Positions 1 to 7,999 of a stretch of DNA of 64,000 nt are shown in pieces; the first letter of the stretch is position 1, and each line of letters opens with the position of its first letter. Made by a program: the position numbers and the translations under genes. Where the stretch lies: the NCBI GenBank assembly GCA_027484985.1, contig JAIXRW010000025.1, positions 62,001 through 126,000 on the forward strand. The letters are read 5' to 3'. The notes beneath the pieces are model-generated. The model did no database searches. It was not told where the DNA came from and worked only from the letters and a program-made list of their open reading frames with translations. The stretch is from Rhodobacter sp. GTDB taxonomy: Bacteria; Pseudomonadota; Alphaproteobacteria; Rhodobacterales; Rhodobacteraceae.

Positions 1-45
1 GACGTTGCGGAAGGTGGAATCTGCCCTGAATGGGGGCAAAAGCCG

Positions 46-795
46 CTACGGCGCGACGGGTATGGGGATCGAAAGATAGGCTTCGGCAGGAATTCGCACG
101 ATGCTTTTCAGGCGCAAGGCGGCGCGTTCGGCCGGGTTTAGGCGGTCGATGGCGGCGGCGATGGCATCGAATATCGCGGCTGAATCCGCGCCCCGTGCGG
201 TGATATAGGGCAGGCCGGGTGTCGGGTCGGTCTGGCCGATGACCCGAACGGATGCGGCGGCAGGATCGTGTTCGGACAGAAGCGACCATGTAACGGCGTC
301 AAGCGCGGCAAGATCGGCCTTGCCATGGGCGACCGCGGCAAGCGAGGCGGAATGGGCGCCGGTGGCGGGGCCAGCGCGGAAGGCAAGGCCAAGGGCGGTG
401 GCGTAGTTTTGCGGGGCGGCCCAGCCGGATTGTGACAGCGCATCGTTATAGGCAAGGGTCGCGCCGTCAAATTCGGCAAGGCTGGTGCGCGGGTCGTCCG
501 TGCGGGCGATGAGGACCGAGCGGTAATATCCCGGCGGGCAGCCGTTCACGCCAAAATCGGGGGTGCCGACCAGTGCGACCTGACCGTGCAGACGTGCGCG
601 GAAGGGAAAGCCGCAGGTTTGCGACAGAAGAAGGTCGGGCGATGTCCATTGCGGCATCAGTTCGGCATCGCCACGGCGCAGGGTTTCGGGCGCCGGAATG
701 CCGCGGGTGGCAAGGCCTTGGCGGATCAGTTGCCAGTAACGGTCTGTCACCGCACGGATTTCCGGGCGGTCATACATAGGAAGGGCGGCGATCAT
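46..795 (-). CDS. PhnD-like phosphate/phosphonate ABC transporter substrate-binding protein
   Basis: About 249 residues from the ATG at 795. The protein reads like the PhnD/PBP2 family: an early ALPMYDRPEIRAVTD segment, a mid-protein GYYRSVLIARTD stretch and AVAHGKADLAALDAVTW, the usual ligand-lobe pattern of these binding proteins. The longer ORF to 921 adds Arg/Pro-rich, non-conserved residues, so I prefer 795. This start overlaps the stop of the upstream terB-like gene as ATGA, which suggests translational coupling. No clear signal peptide is visible from this start, which is odd for a periplasmic binding protein; it could be a cytoplasmic homologue. The ligand is not determinable from sequence. 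Confidence 0.75.
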   Translation of the reverse strand: MIAALPMYDRPEIRAVTDRYWQLIRQGLATRGIPAPETLRRGDAELMPQWTSPDLLLSQTCGFPFRARLHGQVALVGTPDFGVNGCPPGYYRSVLIARTDDPRTSLAEFDGATLAYNDALSQSGWAAPQNYATALGLAFRAGPATGAHSASLAAVAHGKADLAALDAVTWSLLSEHDPAAASVRVIGQTDPTPGLPYITARGADSAAIFDAIAAAIDRLNPAERAALRLKSIVRIPAEAYLSIPIPVAP

Positions 796-1229
796 TGGGT
801 GTCGGCCCTTTGGCGGGCGAGGTTCGATTCCACATCCGTCAGGCCCAGCAGCGAGGCGACCATACGGAGCAGGCGGTCTTCCTCGGCGTCGCGCAGGCCG
901 TCGGACAGGGCGACGGACCACATGGCCTGCATCAGGGCGGCGCGGTCTTCGGGGGCGGTGGCGGATTTCAGGGCGCGGGTGAAGCGGACGGTATCGGGGG
1001 CGGCGGTTTCCAGCTCTTCGGCCTCTGCCCGCAGGCGGGCGGCTTCGAAGGGGCCAAGCCCATGACGTTGCATCACAATCCGGTCGATGCGTTCCACCTC
1101 TTCGGCGGAATAAAGGCCATCGGTGCGGGCGATGCGGACCAGAAGCGCGGCAAGGGCAAGCCGCGCATCGGGTTCGGGCAGGCGGGTCGGGGCGGGGGCC
1201 AGAAGGCTGCGGAGAAGGTTCTCGAACAT
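792..1229 (-). CDS. TerB-family protein (tellurite resistance TerB-like)
   Basis: About 145 residues from ATG at 1229; a GTG two codons upstream is possible. The all-helical protein carries the TerB pattern: LAALLVRIARTDGLYSAEE near the N-terminus (acidic, metal-binding type helix) and MWSVALSDGLRDAEEDRLLR in the second half. TerB domains are linked to metal or membrane-stress responses, but most bacterial members have no proven role in tellurite resistance. It lies in a two-gene operon with the PhnD-like gene (4-nt overlap). A TerC-family gene lies about 1 kb away on the other strand, but the two are not in one operon. Confidence 0.75.
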   Translation of the reverse strand: MFENLLRSLLAPAPTRLPEPDARLALAALLVRIARTDGLYSAEEVERIDRIVMQRHGLGPFEAARLRAEAEELETAAPDTVRFTRALKSATAPEDRAALMQAMWSVALSDGLRDAEEDRLLRMVASLLGLTDVESNLARQRADTQ

Positions 1230-1289
1230 CACCACAGGATAATGCCGCGCGCCAAGGCGCGCAAGGCGCGGCGGGTCACGGCTGCGGGA

Positions 1290-2066
1290 TCACAGGTTTC
1301 TGTAAAGCAGATCAAGGCCTTGGGCTTCGGCTTCAATCCCGTAGGGCGGGTTCAGAAACCACATGCCGGTTCCGATCATCTTGTGGCCGTCGCGGACGGG
1401 GGGGAAGCGAAGTTCGTGGCGGAAGCTGTCGGGGAAGGTTTCGGTCAGGCTTCGCAGCATGGGGGCGTGGGGGCCGTCGATCAGGACGGGATACCAAAGC
1501 GCGATGGTGCCCACGTTCCATTTGCGGGCGATCTGGGCTATCACCTTGGGAATACTGGCATAATCCGACTTCACCTCGTAGCTGGGGTCGATCAGCATGA
1601 CGCCGCGGCGCGGGGTGGGGGGTGTCAGGGCGAGGGCCATTTCAAAGCCGTCGCGCTTTTGGATATCGAGCCCCCAGCGGCCCATGTTGGCGACAAGGGC
1701 CGTGTGTTCCTGGGGGTGCAGTTCGGCAAGGTGCAGCCTGTCGGTATCGCGCAGCGACAGGGCGGCGACCAGCGGCGAGCCGGGATAGGCGCGGGGGCCG
1801 AACAGGGCGCGGGTTTCGGCAAGCCGCCGCCGATAGGGATGGTCGGGCGGAAAGCCTTGTTCCAGAAGGGAAATTCCTGCCGCAGCTTCGCCGGTTTTGG
1901 CGGCTTCGGGGGCGTCGAGATCGTAAACCCCGCGGCCGGCATGGGTTTCGATATAGGTCAGCGGCTTGTCCTTGCGAGTCATGTATTCCAGCGCAAAGGC
2001 CAGAAGCGCGTGCTTTTGGACATCGGCCAGATTTCCGGCGTGGTAGATGTGTTGATAGGACAGCAT
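1290..2066 (-). CDS. rlmJ: 23S rRNA (adenine-2030 N6)-methyltransferase RlmJ
   Basis: 258 residues, the usual length of RlmJ. N-terminal MLSYQHIYHAGNLADVQKH is the family signature, followed by the SAM-binding YIETHAGRGVYDL and the catalytic N6-adenine methyltransferase motif IV, here LIDPSYEVKSDY. The enzyme methylates A2030 of 23S rRNA. The ATG at 2066 opens directly on the conserved N-terminus, so the start is secure. It is divergent from terC across a 240-bp intergenic region in which I see no clear structured leader. A short gap separates it from the terB-like gene downstream, so co-transcription is possible. Confidence 0.92.
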   Translation of the reverse strand: MLSYQHIYHAGNLADVQKHALLAFALEYMTRKDKPLTYIETHAGRGVYDLDAPEAAKTGEAAAGISLLEQGFPPDHPYRRRLAETRALFGPRAYPGSPLVAALSLRDTDRLHLAELHPQEHTALVANMGRWGLDIQKRDGFEMALALTPPTPRRGVMLIDPSYEVKSDYASIPKVIAQIARKWNVGTIALWYPVLIDGPHAPMLRSLTETFPDSFRHELRFPPVRDGHKMIGTGMWFLNPPYGIEAEAQGLDLLYRNL

Positions 2067-2306
2067 GGGCTTTGGCTACCCTTTCGGGGCAGGCGGATCA
2101 AGGCAAAGCGGGTGCTTGGGCAATGCACACCGGATGCACGGTTTTGCCAAAGCCGACCCGTGGCGCGGGGGCGAAGCCTTGCCGCAAACGGGCCGCGTGG
2201 CGGAACCGGACGGCATGCACAACCGATGCAGACAGAGTTCGCGCCGCATTGCCGAAATTTTAACACCAGAGTAGGCAGGGCACCGGATACGAGGGTTGGA
2301 GTCGTT

Positions 2307-2966
2307 ATGGAAATCTTTACCGCCGCCGGACTGACCGCGCTGATGCAGGTCATCGCCATCGATCTTGTGTTGGCGGGGGACAATGCGATTGTCATCGGGC
2401 TGGCGGCAGCGGGCCTGCCGCGCGAGTTGCGGACCCGCGCCATTCTGGTGGGGATCATCGCGGCGACGGTGCTTCGGATCATCTTTGCCACCGCGACGAC
2501 CTATCTGATGGCGCTGACCGGCCTGTTGCTGGCGGGGGGCATCCTGCTGCTGTGGGTGTGCTGGAAGATGTGGCGCGAGTTGCGCGAGGGGCATGGCGAC
2601 GACAACCGCGCCGAAGAGGCGCTGACCGATAGCGACCTGAATGCCGATGGCACGGTTGCGGGGGGCGGGGCGAAGAAAACCTTCCGTCAGGCGGCGATGC
2701 AGATCGTGATCGCGGATGTGTCGATGAGTCTGGACAATGTGCTGGCCGTGGCGGGGGCGGCGCGGGAACATCCCACGGTGCTGGTGGTGGGGCTGGTGCT
2801 GTCGATCGCGCTGATGGGGCTGGCGGCGAGTTTCGTGGCGCGGCTTTTGAACCGCCATCGCTGGATTGCCTATATCGGGCTTGCCATTATCGTCTATGTC
2901 GCCTTGAAGATGATCTGGGAAGGCTGGCATCAGGTGCAGCCCGCGCTGATGGCGGCGCTGGGCTAG
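2307..2966 (+). CDS. TerC-family integral membrane protein (YjbE type)
   Basis: 219 residues from the ATG at 2307, preceded by TTGGAG. The ORF track extends it far upstream to 795, but that part is antisense to terB and rlmJ. Two acidic membrane motifs, LVLAGDNAIVIGLAAAGLP near residue 20 and DVSMSLDNVLAVAGAA in the middle, define the TerC fold, with about six or seven hydrophobic segments. TerC proteins are implicated in metal-ion (often Mn) export linked to metalation of secreted proteins. Many TerC genes have a yybP-ykoY riboswitch; I looked at the 240-bp leader and could not recognise one. Confidence 0.88.
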   Translation: MEIFTAAGLTALMQVIAIDLVLAGDNAIVIGLAAAGLPRELRTRAILVGIIAATVLRIIFATATTYLMALTGLLLAGGILLLWVCWKMWRELREGHGDDNRAEEALTDSDLNADGTVAGGGAKKTFRQAAMQIVIADVSMSLDNVLAVAGAAREHPTVLVVGLVLSIALMGLAASFVARLLNRHRWIAYIGLAIIVYVALKMIWEGWHQVQPALMAALG

Positions 2967-3004
2967 GTGGTGCGGCGGGACTGTGTGACTGGTAAGGATA
3001 TGTG

Positions 3005-3316
3005 ATGGTAACGGGTGTGAAACGGGTTCTGGTGGCGGCGCTGGCGGGCGCGGGTGTGGTTGTTGCGGGCGCCGGTTTGGTGCGGGCCGAGGCGCTGGAC
3101 CTTGGCGCGATGACCTGTGGCGAGGCGGCGGCGCTGGACGGCGAGACGCTGTCGGGCGTTCTGGTCTGGATGGACGGATTTACCGGCGGGCTGATGGGTG
3201 ATTCGACCTTTGACGCCGCGCGTCTGGCGGCAGATGTGGAAGCGGCGCGGGCGGCCTGTGCCGAGAACCCCGACAGGTCGCTGCTGGACGCGATGAAAGC
3301 GGCGCTGGGCGGGTGA
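3005..3316 (+). CDS. HdeA-like small periplasmic protein, copy 1
   Basis: About 103 residues. An N-terminal hydrophobic segment ending VRAEA looks like a cleavable signal peptide. The mature part has a pair of cysteines, MTCGEAAAL and ARAACAENP, and the motif VLVWMDGFTGGLMGDSTFD, matching HdeA-type acid-stress chaperones, which are small, secreted and held by one disulfide. AAGGA precedes the ATG at 3005; a GTG one codon upstream is possible. A paralogue follows about 160 bp downstream in the same direction. Acid-chaperone activity is family knowledge and not shown here; the Rhodobacteraceae branch may have another role. Confidence 0.72.
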   Translation: MVTGVKRVLVAALAGAGVVVAGAGLVRAEALDLGAMTCGEAAALDGETLSGVLVWMDGFTGGLMGDSTFDAARLAADVEAARAACAENPDRSLLDAMKAALGG

Positions 3317-3476
3317 AAACCGCTTGGGATGAAGGGAAACAGTCCTTTTCCACCGGCGGTCGCGTGAATTGAAAATCTGCGACGAATTGGGCTTGCCCGA
3401 CTGCGACCCACGCGGCACAACAGCGCCGCATCAGCCTGCGCAGGGCGGGCTGTTCAATCTTTCGTATGGAGTAATG

Positions 3477-3770
3477 ATGACCAAGTTTGCCAAGATCGCG
3501 CTTTGCGCCATGACGATGGGCTTTGCCGCACCCGCCTTTGCCGAGGCGATCGATATCGCCAATATCACCTGCACCTCGTTCGCGGAACTGGATGCGGATA
3601 CCAAGGGCGCGCTGATCATGTGGATGGACGGCTATACCGGTGGCGTGAACGCCGATAGCAGCTTTGATCTGGAGCGCCTGAAGGTGAATGCGGCCGATGC
3701 CGATGCGGCCTGCACCGCCGACCCGTCGCGGTCGCTGCTGGAAGTGATGAACGAAGTCGTCGCGCAGTAA
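3477..3770 (+). CDS. HdeA-like small periplasmic protein, copy 2
   Basis: 97 residues. The signal peptide is clear (KIALCAMTMGFAAPAFAEA). The mature chain shares with copy 1 the order Cys, WMDGYTGGVNADSSFDLERL, Cys, DPSRSLLEVM, so the two are tandem paralogues. Two ATGs are adjacent (3474 and 3477); GGAG at 3468-3471 is better spaced for 3477. The 160-bp gap from copy 1 may hold its own promoter, but I see no strong one. It is followed by a good intrinsic terminator with a UUCG loop, so it ends a transcription unit. Confidence 0.75.
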   Translation: MTKFAKIALCAMTMGFAAPAFAEAIDIANITCTSFAELDADTKGALIMWMDGYTGGVNADSSFDLERLKVNAADADAACTADPSRSLLEVMNEVVAQ

Positions 3771-3810
3771 TTCCGGCGTGACGGTGCGCCCGCGGGGCGC
3801 ATCCGGTAGG

Positions 3811-3835
3811 GGGCGGTCTTCGGGCCGCCCTTTTT
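3811..3835 (+). terminator. Intrinsic terminator after the HdeA-like pair
   Basis: GGGCGGTC-TTCG-GGCCGCCC followed by TTTTT: an 8-bp stem (one G-T pair) closed by C-G on a UUCG tetraloop, then a U tract. It lies about 40 bp downstream of the second HdeA-like stop codon. Confidence 0.85.
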
Positions 3836-3876
3836 CTTTACGCAGCGTTAACCGGAAGGGGGGAATGTCGGGGGGC

Positions 3877-3904
3877 TTGATCGGTATAGCGTGTAGGGTA
3901 TATA
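3877..3904 (+). promoter_or_regulatory. Candidate promoter of the toxin-antitoxin module
   Basis: TTGATC, a 16-nt spacer, and TATATA, ending 6 nt before the toxin ATG at 3911. A transcription start at the usual distance would fall on the ATG, giving a leaderless toxin mRNA. A 7-bp direct repeat TATAGCG (3885-3891 and 3901-3907) spans the -10 region and is a candidate operator for autoregulation by the HTH antitoxin. The match is by eye. Confidence 0.5.
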
Positions 3905-3910
3905 GCGGAT

Positions 3911-4239
3911 ATGCAATGGCGGGTGGAAACGCTTGACGCGCGTGTGGATCGCGAGATCGCGGCGCTGTCCGATGGACTGAGGGCGCGGATCATCCGGTTG
4001 CTGGAACTGGTGGCCGAGCGGGGGCCGCAGGCGCTGCACGAGCCGCATGCGAGCCATCTGGAGGGACCGCCTTGGGAATTGCGCGGTCCAAGGCGCAGGG
4101 GGGCATCGCGCGGGGAATTTATGTTGCGGTCAGGGGGCGGCGTGTGGTTGTCCCGCACGCCTTGGTGAAGAAGACACAAAAGACACCGGGGCGGGCGCTG
4201 GCCATCGCACGTGAGCGAATGGAGGAGGTGGAAGGGTGA
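3911..4239 (+). pseudogene. HigB/RelE-type (phage Gp49-like) toxin, frameshifted
   Basis: The ATG frame gives a HigB-like N-terminal half (MQWRVETLDARVDREI, then HLEGPPWELR) and then loses similarity near 4085. The next frame, from about 4087, continues the family: SKAQGGIARGIYVAVRGRRV then HALVKKTQKTPGRALAIA and a TGA at 4237-4239. Joining the frames restores a full-length Gp49-like RelE-fold mRNA interferase. Two extra bases (GG at 4085-4086) or one lost base would explain the shift. I see no classical slippery heptamer, so mutation or sequencing error is likelier than programmed frameshifting. The restored stop overlaps the antitoxin start as TGATG, as expected for a coupled module. Confidence 0.78.
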
Positions 4240-4508
4240 TGGAACTTTCGGAGCTGAAACGCCAACTCATGGCTGATCCGGCCTTTGTCGCCGCCTATGA
4301 CGAGGCAGTGGAGGAATATGCGGCGCTGGAGGCGATGATAAAGGCGCGGGCGGGGGCGGGGGTGACGCAGGCCGAACTGGCCGAGCGGATGGGGACCACG
4401 CAATCGGCCATCGCGCGGCTGGAGAGCGGGCGGGTTTCGCCTTCGGTCGCGACCTTGCAGAAATATGCGCGGGCGCTGGGCAAGCGGTTGAAGATCGAGA
4501 TGGTGTGA
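4239..4508 (+). CDS. XRE-family HTH antitoxin (HigA-like)
   Basis: 89 residues with a Cro/C1-type helix-turn-helix in the C-terminal half: VTQAELAERMGTTQSAIARL then RVSPSVATLQKYARALGKRL. The N-terminal acidic helix region (DPAFVAAYDEAVEEY) is typical of HigA-type antitoxins paired with Gp49-like toxins. The ATG at 4239 is chosen over the GTG at 4236 because it forms the TGATG junction with the toxin's restored reading frame. The antitoxin frame is intact although the toxin is broken. It would be expected to bind the toxin and repress the promoter upstream. Confidence 0.82.
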   Translation: MELSELKRQLMADPAFVAAYDEAVEEYAALEAMIKARAGAGVTQAELAERMGTTQSAIARLESGRVSPSVATLQKYARALGKRLKIEMV

Positions 4509-4544
4509 GGGCGGGTGCCGCGCGGCGCGCCACGTCTTGGCACG

Positions 4545-4657
4545 ACGATTTCTGACGCAGAAATCGTGGCGGAATTTGACGCAAATTCCGCCTGCCTCGA
4601 CGGACGGGCACCGTTTCCTGCGTCAGGAAACGGCGCGAAATCTGCGCCAGATTTCGC
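4545..4657. repeat. Array of four small hairpins with a GACGC/GCGTC loop (array 1)
   Basis: Four perfect inverted repeats, each with a 5-nt loop. 4545-4567: ACGATTTCT/AGAAATCGT, loop GACGC. 4568-4592: GGCGGAATTT/AAATTCCGCC, loop GACGC. 4611-4633: CCGTTTCCT/AGGAAACGG, loop GCGTC. 4635-4657: GCGAAATCT/AGATTTCGC, loop GCGCC. Stem sequences differ but every stem closes with T-A on the loop, and loop orientation flips halfway. The array fills the gap between the antitoxin and the pyrG stop, which are convergent. A second array lies at 48731-48891. Small ORFs called here are translations of the repeats. Confidence 0.85.
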
Positions 4658-4658
4658 T

Positions 4659-6302
4659 TCAGACCAGACGGCTGACATCAACCGCCGCACGCACGAAATC
4701 GGCAAAAAGCGGGTGGGGGGCGAAGGGTTTCGATTTCAGTTCGGGGTGGAACTGGACGCCGATGAACCACGGGTGATCCTTGACCTCGACGATCTCGGGC
4801 AGGCGGCCATCGGGGGACATGCCCGAGAAGATGAGGCCGCATTTTTCAAGGCGGTCGCGGTATTTGATGTCCACCTCGTAGCGGTGGCGGTGGCGTTCCT
4901 CGATGGTGGTGGTGCCGTAAACCGCGGCCACTTTGGAGCCTTGGGCGAGGCTGGCGGTATAGGCGCCGAGGCGCATGGTGCCGCCCTTGTCATCGGTCAG
5001 TTTGCGGGCGACGACATGGTTGCCCTGCACCCATTCCTTGAGGTGGTAAACCACGGGCGTGAAACGCTTTTCGCCGGCTTCCACATCAAATTCCTCGGAG
5101 CCTGCGTTCTGCATGCCCACAAGGTTGCGGGCGCTTTCGATGACGGCCATCTGCATGCCGAGGCAGATGCCCAAATAGGGGATTTTCTTTTCGCGGGCGA
5201 ATTGCGCGGCCTTGATCTTGCCTTCGGTGCCGCGTTCGCCAAAGCCGCCGGGGACGAGGATGGCGTGGAAGTTTTCAAGGTAGGGGGCGGGGTCTTCGCG
5301 TTCGAAGATTTCAGCGTCGATCCATTCGGCGCGGACGCGGGTGCGGTTGGCCATGCCGCCATGGGTGAGCGCCTCGGCGATGGATTTATAGGCGTCTTCC
5401 AGTTGGGTGTATTTGCCGACGATGGCCACGCGCACCTCGCCCTCGGCATGGACCAGACGGTCCATCACATCTTCCCAGCGGGTGAGGTTGGGTTTGGGGG
5501 CGGGGGTGATGCCGAAGGCATCGAGCACGGCCTGGTCGAGGCCTGCGCGATGATAGGCGAGGGGGGCTTCGTAGATGGTTTTCAGGTCATAGGCGGGGAT
5601 GACGCTGTCTTTGCGGACGTTGCAGAAGAGGGCGATCTTTTCCCGTTCGCGGTCGGGGATCGGGTGTTCGCTGCGGCAGACCAGCACATCGGGGGCGAGG
5701 CCGATGGATTGCAGTTCCTTGACGCTGTGCTGGGTGGGTTTGGTTTTCAACTCGCCGCTGGCCGAAAGGTAGGGCAGGAGCGTGAGGTGCATCAGGATGC
5801 TTTGCCCGCGCGGGCGTTCGTGGATGAACTGGCGGATGGCTTCAAAGAAGGGCAGGCCTTCGATATCGCCCACGGTGCCGCCGATTTCGCACAGCATGAA
5901 ATCAACCTCGGAATCGCCGATGCGGAGGAAGTCTTTGATTTCATTGGTGACGTGGGGAATGACCTGAATGGTCTTGCCGAGGTAGTCGCCGCGGCGTTCC
6001 TTTTCCAGCACGTTGGAATAGATGCGGCCGGACGAGATGCTGTCGGTGGTGCGGGCCGAAACCCCCGTGAAGCGTTCGTAATGGCCAAGGTCGAGGTCGG
6101 TTTCGGCGCCGTCATCGGTGACGAACACCTCGCCATGTTCGAAGGGCGACATCGTGCCGGGATCGACGTTGAGATAGGGATCAAGCTTGCGCAGGCGGAC
6201 GGTGTAGCCGCGCGCCTGTAGCAGGGCGCCCAAGGCCGCCGAGGCAAGGCCCTTGCCCAGCGAGGACACCACGCCGCCTGTGATGAAGATGTAGCGTGCC
6301 AT
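4659..6302 (-). CDS. pyrG: CTP synthase
   Basis: 547 residues, normal length. The N-terminal synthetase domain opens with [20 protein letters not shown] (P-loop) and contains [20 protein letters not shown]. The C-terminal class-I glutamine amidotransferase domain has the nucleophile elbow [12 protein letters not shown] and the [12 protein letters not shown] end with the catalytic His and Glu. It makes CTP from UTP, ATP and glutamine in the cytoplasm. The ATG at 6302 has GGGAG upstream. secG lies upstream on the same strand with a 161-bp gap. The 3' end abuts the hairpin array. Confidence 0.98.
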   Translation of the reverse strand: MARYIFITGGVVSSLGKGLASAALGALLQARGYTVRLRKLDPYLNVDPGTMSPFEHGEVFVTDDGAETDLDLGHYERFTGVSARTTDSISSGRIYSNVLEKERRGDYLGKTIQVIPHVTNEIKDFLRIGDSEVDFMLCEIGGTVGDIEGLPFFEAIRQFIHERPRGQSILMHLTLLPYLSASGELKTKPTQHSVKELQSIGLAPDVLVCRSEHPIPDREREKIALFCNVRKDSVIPAYDLKTIYEAPLAYHRAGLDQAVLDAFGITPAPKPNLTRWEDVMDRLVHAEGEVRVAIVGKYTQLEDAYKSIAEALTHGGMANRTRVRAEWIDAEIFEREDPAPYLENFHAILVPGGFGERGTEGKIKAAQFAREKKIPYLGICLGMQMAVIESARNLVGMQNAGSEEFDVEAGEKRFTPVVYHLKEWVQGNHVVARKLTDDKGGTMRLGAYTASLAQGSKVAAVYGTTTIEERHRHRYEVDIKYRDRLEKCGLIFSGMSPDGRLPEIVEVKDHPWFIGVQFHPELKSKPFAPHPLFADFVRAAVDVSRLV

Positions 6303-6463
6303 GTGGTGCTCCCGTGGGTCAGGTCAATCGGTGCGATCGAGCGGCGATTCGGGCATGGGGAATCGCATCATCACGGGAATTAAGCTGTAACGCAGCTTTG
6401 GGCCGCGCGCAACCGGACCGCTAGATGCTGTCTGTGCCTTGAAGCCGCGCTCAAGCAGTGGTG

Positions 6464-6841
6464 TCAGTTATTGGTGGCCGGCGGCGGCGCAAGCGGGGCG
6501 TCGGCGGGTTGGGGCGGAAGAAGATCGCTGCCCTTGGGGGCATCGGCGGGCGCATCGGCCGGGGCGTCGGAGGCGGGGGCGCCGATCTGGTCGATCACCG
6601 AGGAGGAGCCTGCCTTTTGCGCGGCGAGCACGGTCAGCGTGATCGAGGTGCCGATGAAGCAGACCGCAAAAATCCATGTCAGTTTGGCCAGCGCCGTAGC
6701 CGCGCCGCGCCCGGTCATCACCGAATTGCCACCGCCGCCGCCGCCCATGCCCAGACCGCCACCTTCGGACCGCTGGAGCAGCACCACGCCCACGAGAAGC
6801 AGGGCGAGGATCAGGTGGATGGTGAGGATGACGTTTTCCAT
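6464..6841 (-). CDS. secG: Preprotein translocase subunit SecG
   Basis: 125 residues. Two transmembrane helices (about residues 3-21 and 51-73) flank the Gly-rich cytoplasmic loop LQRSEGGGLGMGGGGG, the SecG signature. The C-terminal tail is Pro/Ala-rich and longer than in E. coli, as is common in alphaproteobacteria. It is part of SecYEG in the inner membrane. It lies upstream of pyrG, an arrangement I recall from other Rhodobacteraceae. Confidence 0.95.
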   Translation of the reverse strand: MENVILTIHLILALLLVGVVLLQRSEGGGLGMGGGGGGNSVMTGRGAATALAKLTWIFAVCFIGTSITLTVLAAQKAGSSSVIDQIGAPASDAPADAPADAPKGSDLLPPQPADAPLAPPPATNN

Positions 6842-7000
6842 AGGCGCGCTTTTATCGGGAACTGACGCGCCTATCTAGGCGCAAGGCTTGGGCCGCGCAA
6901 GGGCTAAGGCGGGGGTCGGGGTGCGGCGGCGCTTGACGCGCGGGGGGGCGGGCTGGCACGCTTTGTGCGGTTTCGGAGTAATTGGTGGAAAGGTATCGGC

Positions 7001-7984
7001 ATGACGGACACAACCGCGCGGCGCAGGCCGATTTCCTTTGGCCAGTTTGGCGAGAACTTCATCGACCTTGTGCTGAACGGCGAGGTGCTGGAGCGCGCGC
7101 TGGCGGCGAAGATTCCCCCCTCGATCGCGTGGAAGGGCAAGCTGGGCGCGACGGATGGCGAGGCCGAGGTCAAGATTGTCGTCGGTGACATCAAGCATGT
7201 CGGCGGCAAGGCGGGGGATCACAAGATATTCGAATGTCCCATCGAGCTTGGTCTTGTGGCTGTCGGAAAGGTCTGGACGTTGCCGGTGGGCGGGGCCATC
7301 GGCCATATCTCGGTCAAGTTGCGGTTGACGGGCTATTGCATCGCGCCGCTGGGCGTGAAGATCGATATCGGCAAATTCGACAAAAGCGATGTCACCGTGG
7401 TGTTGCAGGGCGAAGGCGTGCTTGGCCCCATCGTGCAGGCGGTGTTGGGCCTGTCGGTTGCCGCTTTCAAGGAGCGGGCGATCAGCTGGGTAGACGAGGC
7501 TTTCCGTGGCGCCCAGAACCGGGAGCTGTATTTCGATCTGGAAGATCAGGTGAAGGCTGCGGTTGCGGCGGCGACCACGGGCGCAGGCGGCGGCGCGGCG
7601 CCCGAGCCCGATGCCAAGGGCGGGGTTCCGATGACCTTTGGCGGAAGCGAGATCGCGGCGACGTTGAAGCCGGGGCAAAGCCTGCTGGGCAAATTGCCGC
7701 CCGATTGTGACGAGGTTTACCGGCTGATCGTTCTGGCCCGTCTGGATACCGGTGTCGCGGGCGAGGTGACCTTGATCGTGCGGGCCATCGACGAGGATGA
7801 TTCTTTGCGCGCGGAATACGAGTTGAGTTGTGACAGCACGGAAAGCTGGACCCGTCTGGACCAGTCTTTCTATTCCGAAACGGCCGGGGCCAAGCAGATC
7901 AGGTTCCAGGTGCTGTATCCGCCCGCCGATGCGGGGGCCGCGGGTGGCATGGTCGATACCAAGATGAAGATCGAACTGGTCTGA
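7001..7984 (+). CDS. Uncharacterised two-part protein, upstream partner of a cysteine hydrolase-like gene
   Basis: 327 residues from ATG 7001, with GGAAAGG upstream. I do not recognise the family. The N-terminal 185 residues are a mixed region rich in Val and Gly (FGQFGENFIDLVLNGEVL, VGGAIGHISVKLRLTGYCIA) without transmembrane helices. A Gly/Ala linker (AAATTGAGGGAAPEP) leads to a C-terminal beta-rich domain of about 120 residues (GSEIAATLKPGQSLLGKLPP) that resembles a jelly-roll or C2-like adhesion domain. No signal peptide. The next gene begins 15 bp downstream, so the two are probably one operon. The function cannot be stated. Confidence 0.75.
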   Translation: MTDTTARRRPISFGQFGENFIDLVLNGEVLERALAAKIPPSIAWKGKLGATDGEAEVKIVVGDIKHVGGKAGDHKIFECPIELGLVAVGKVWTLPVGGAIGHISVKLRLTGYCIAPLGVKIDIGKFDKSDVTVVLQGEGVLGPIVQAVLGLSVAAFKERAISWVDEAFRGAQNRELYFDLEDQVKAAVAAATTGAGGGAAPEPDAKGGVPMTFGGSEIAATLKPGQSLLGKLPPDCDEVYRLIVLARLDTGVAGEVTLIVRAIDEDDSLRAEYELSCDSTESWTRLDQSFYSETAGAKQIRFQVLYPPADAGAAGGMVDTKMKIELV

Positions 7985-7999
7985 GCGGGGGGCGGCGTT

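Noticed and set aside
795-2306. Very long plus-strand ORF joined to terC (795-2966)
   Set aside because: The part before 2307 is antisense to terB and rlmJ; Gly/Gln/His-rich translation is the usual product of the antisense frame in high-GC DNA.
2067-2306. yybP-ykoY (Mn) riboswitch in front of terC
   Set aside because: I could not find the conserved loop sequences; the leader has only scattered G-rich runs.
4070-4110. Programmed frameshifting in the toxin gene
   Set aside because: No slippery heptamer or obvious downstream pseudoknot; a two-base insertion or one-base loss is simpler.
4537-4776. Small ORF with repeated NLTQIP / NLRQIS peptides
   Set aside because: The repeated peptide is translation of the hairpin array; the same peptides appear from the unrelated array at 48.7 kb in a different frame context.
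4515-6221. 568-codon ORF opposite pyrG
   Set aside because: Antisense shadow of pyrG; no family resemblance, biased composition.
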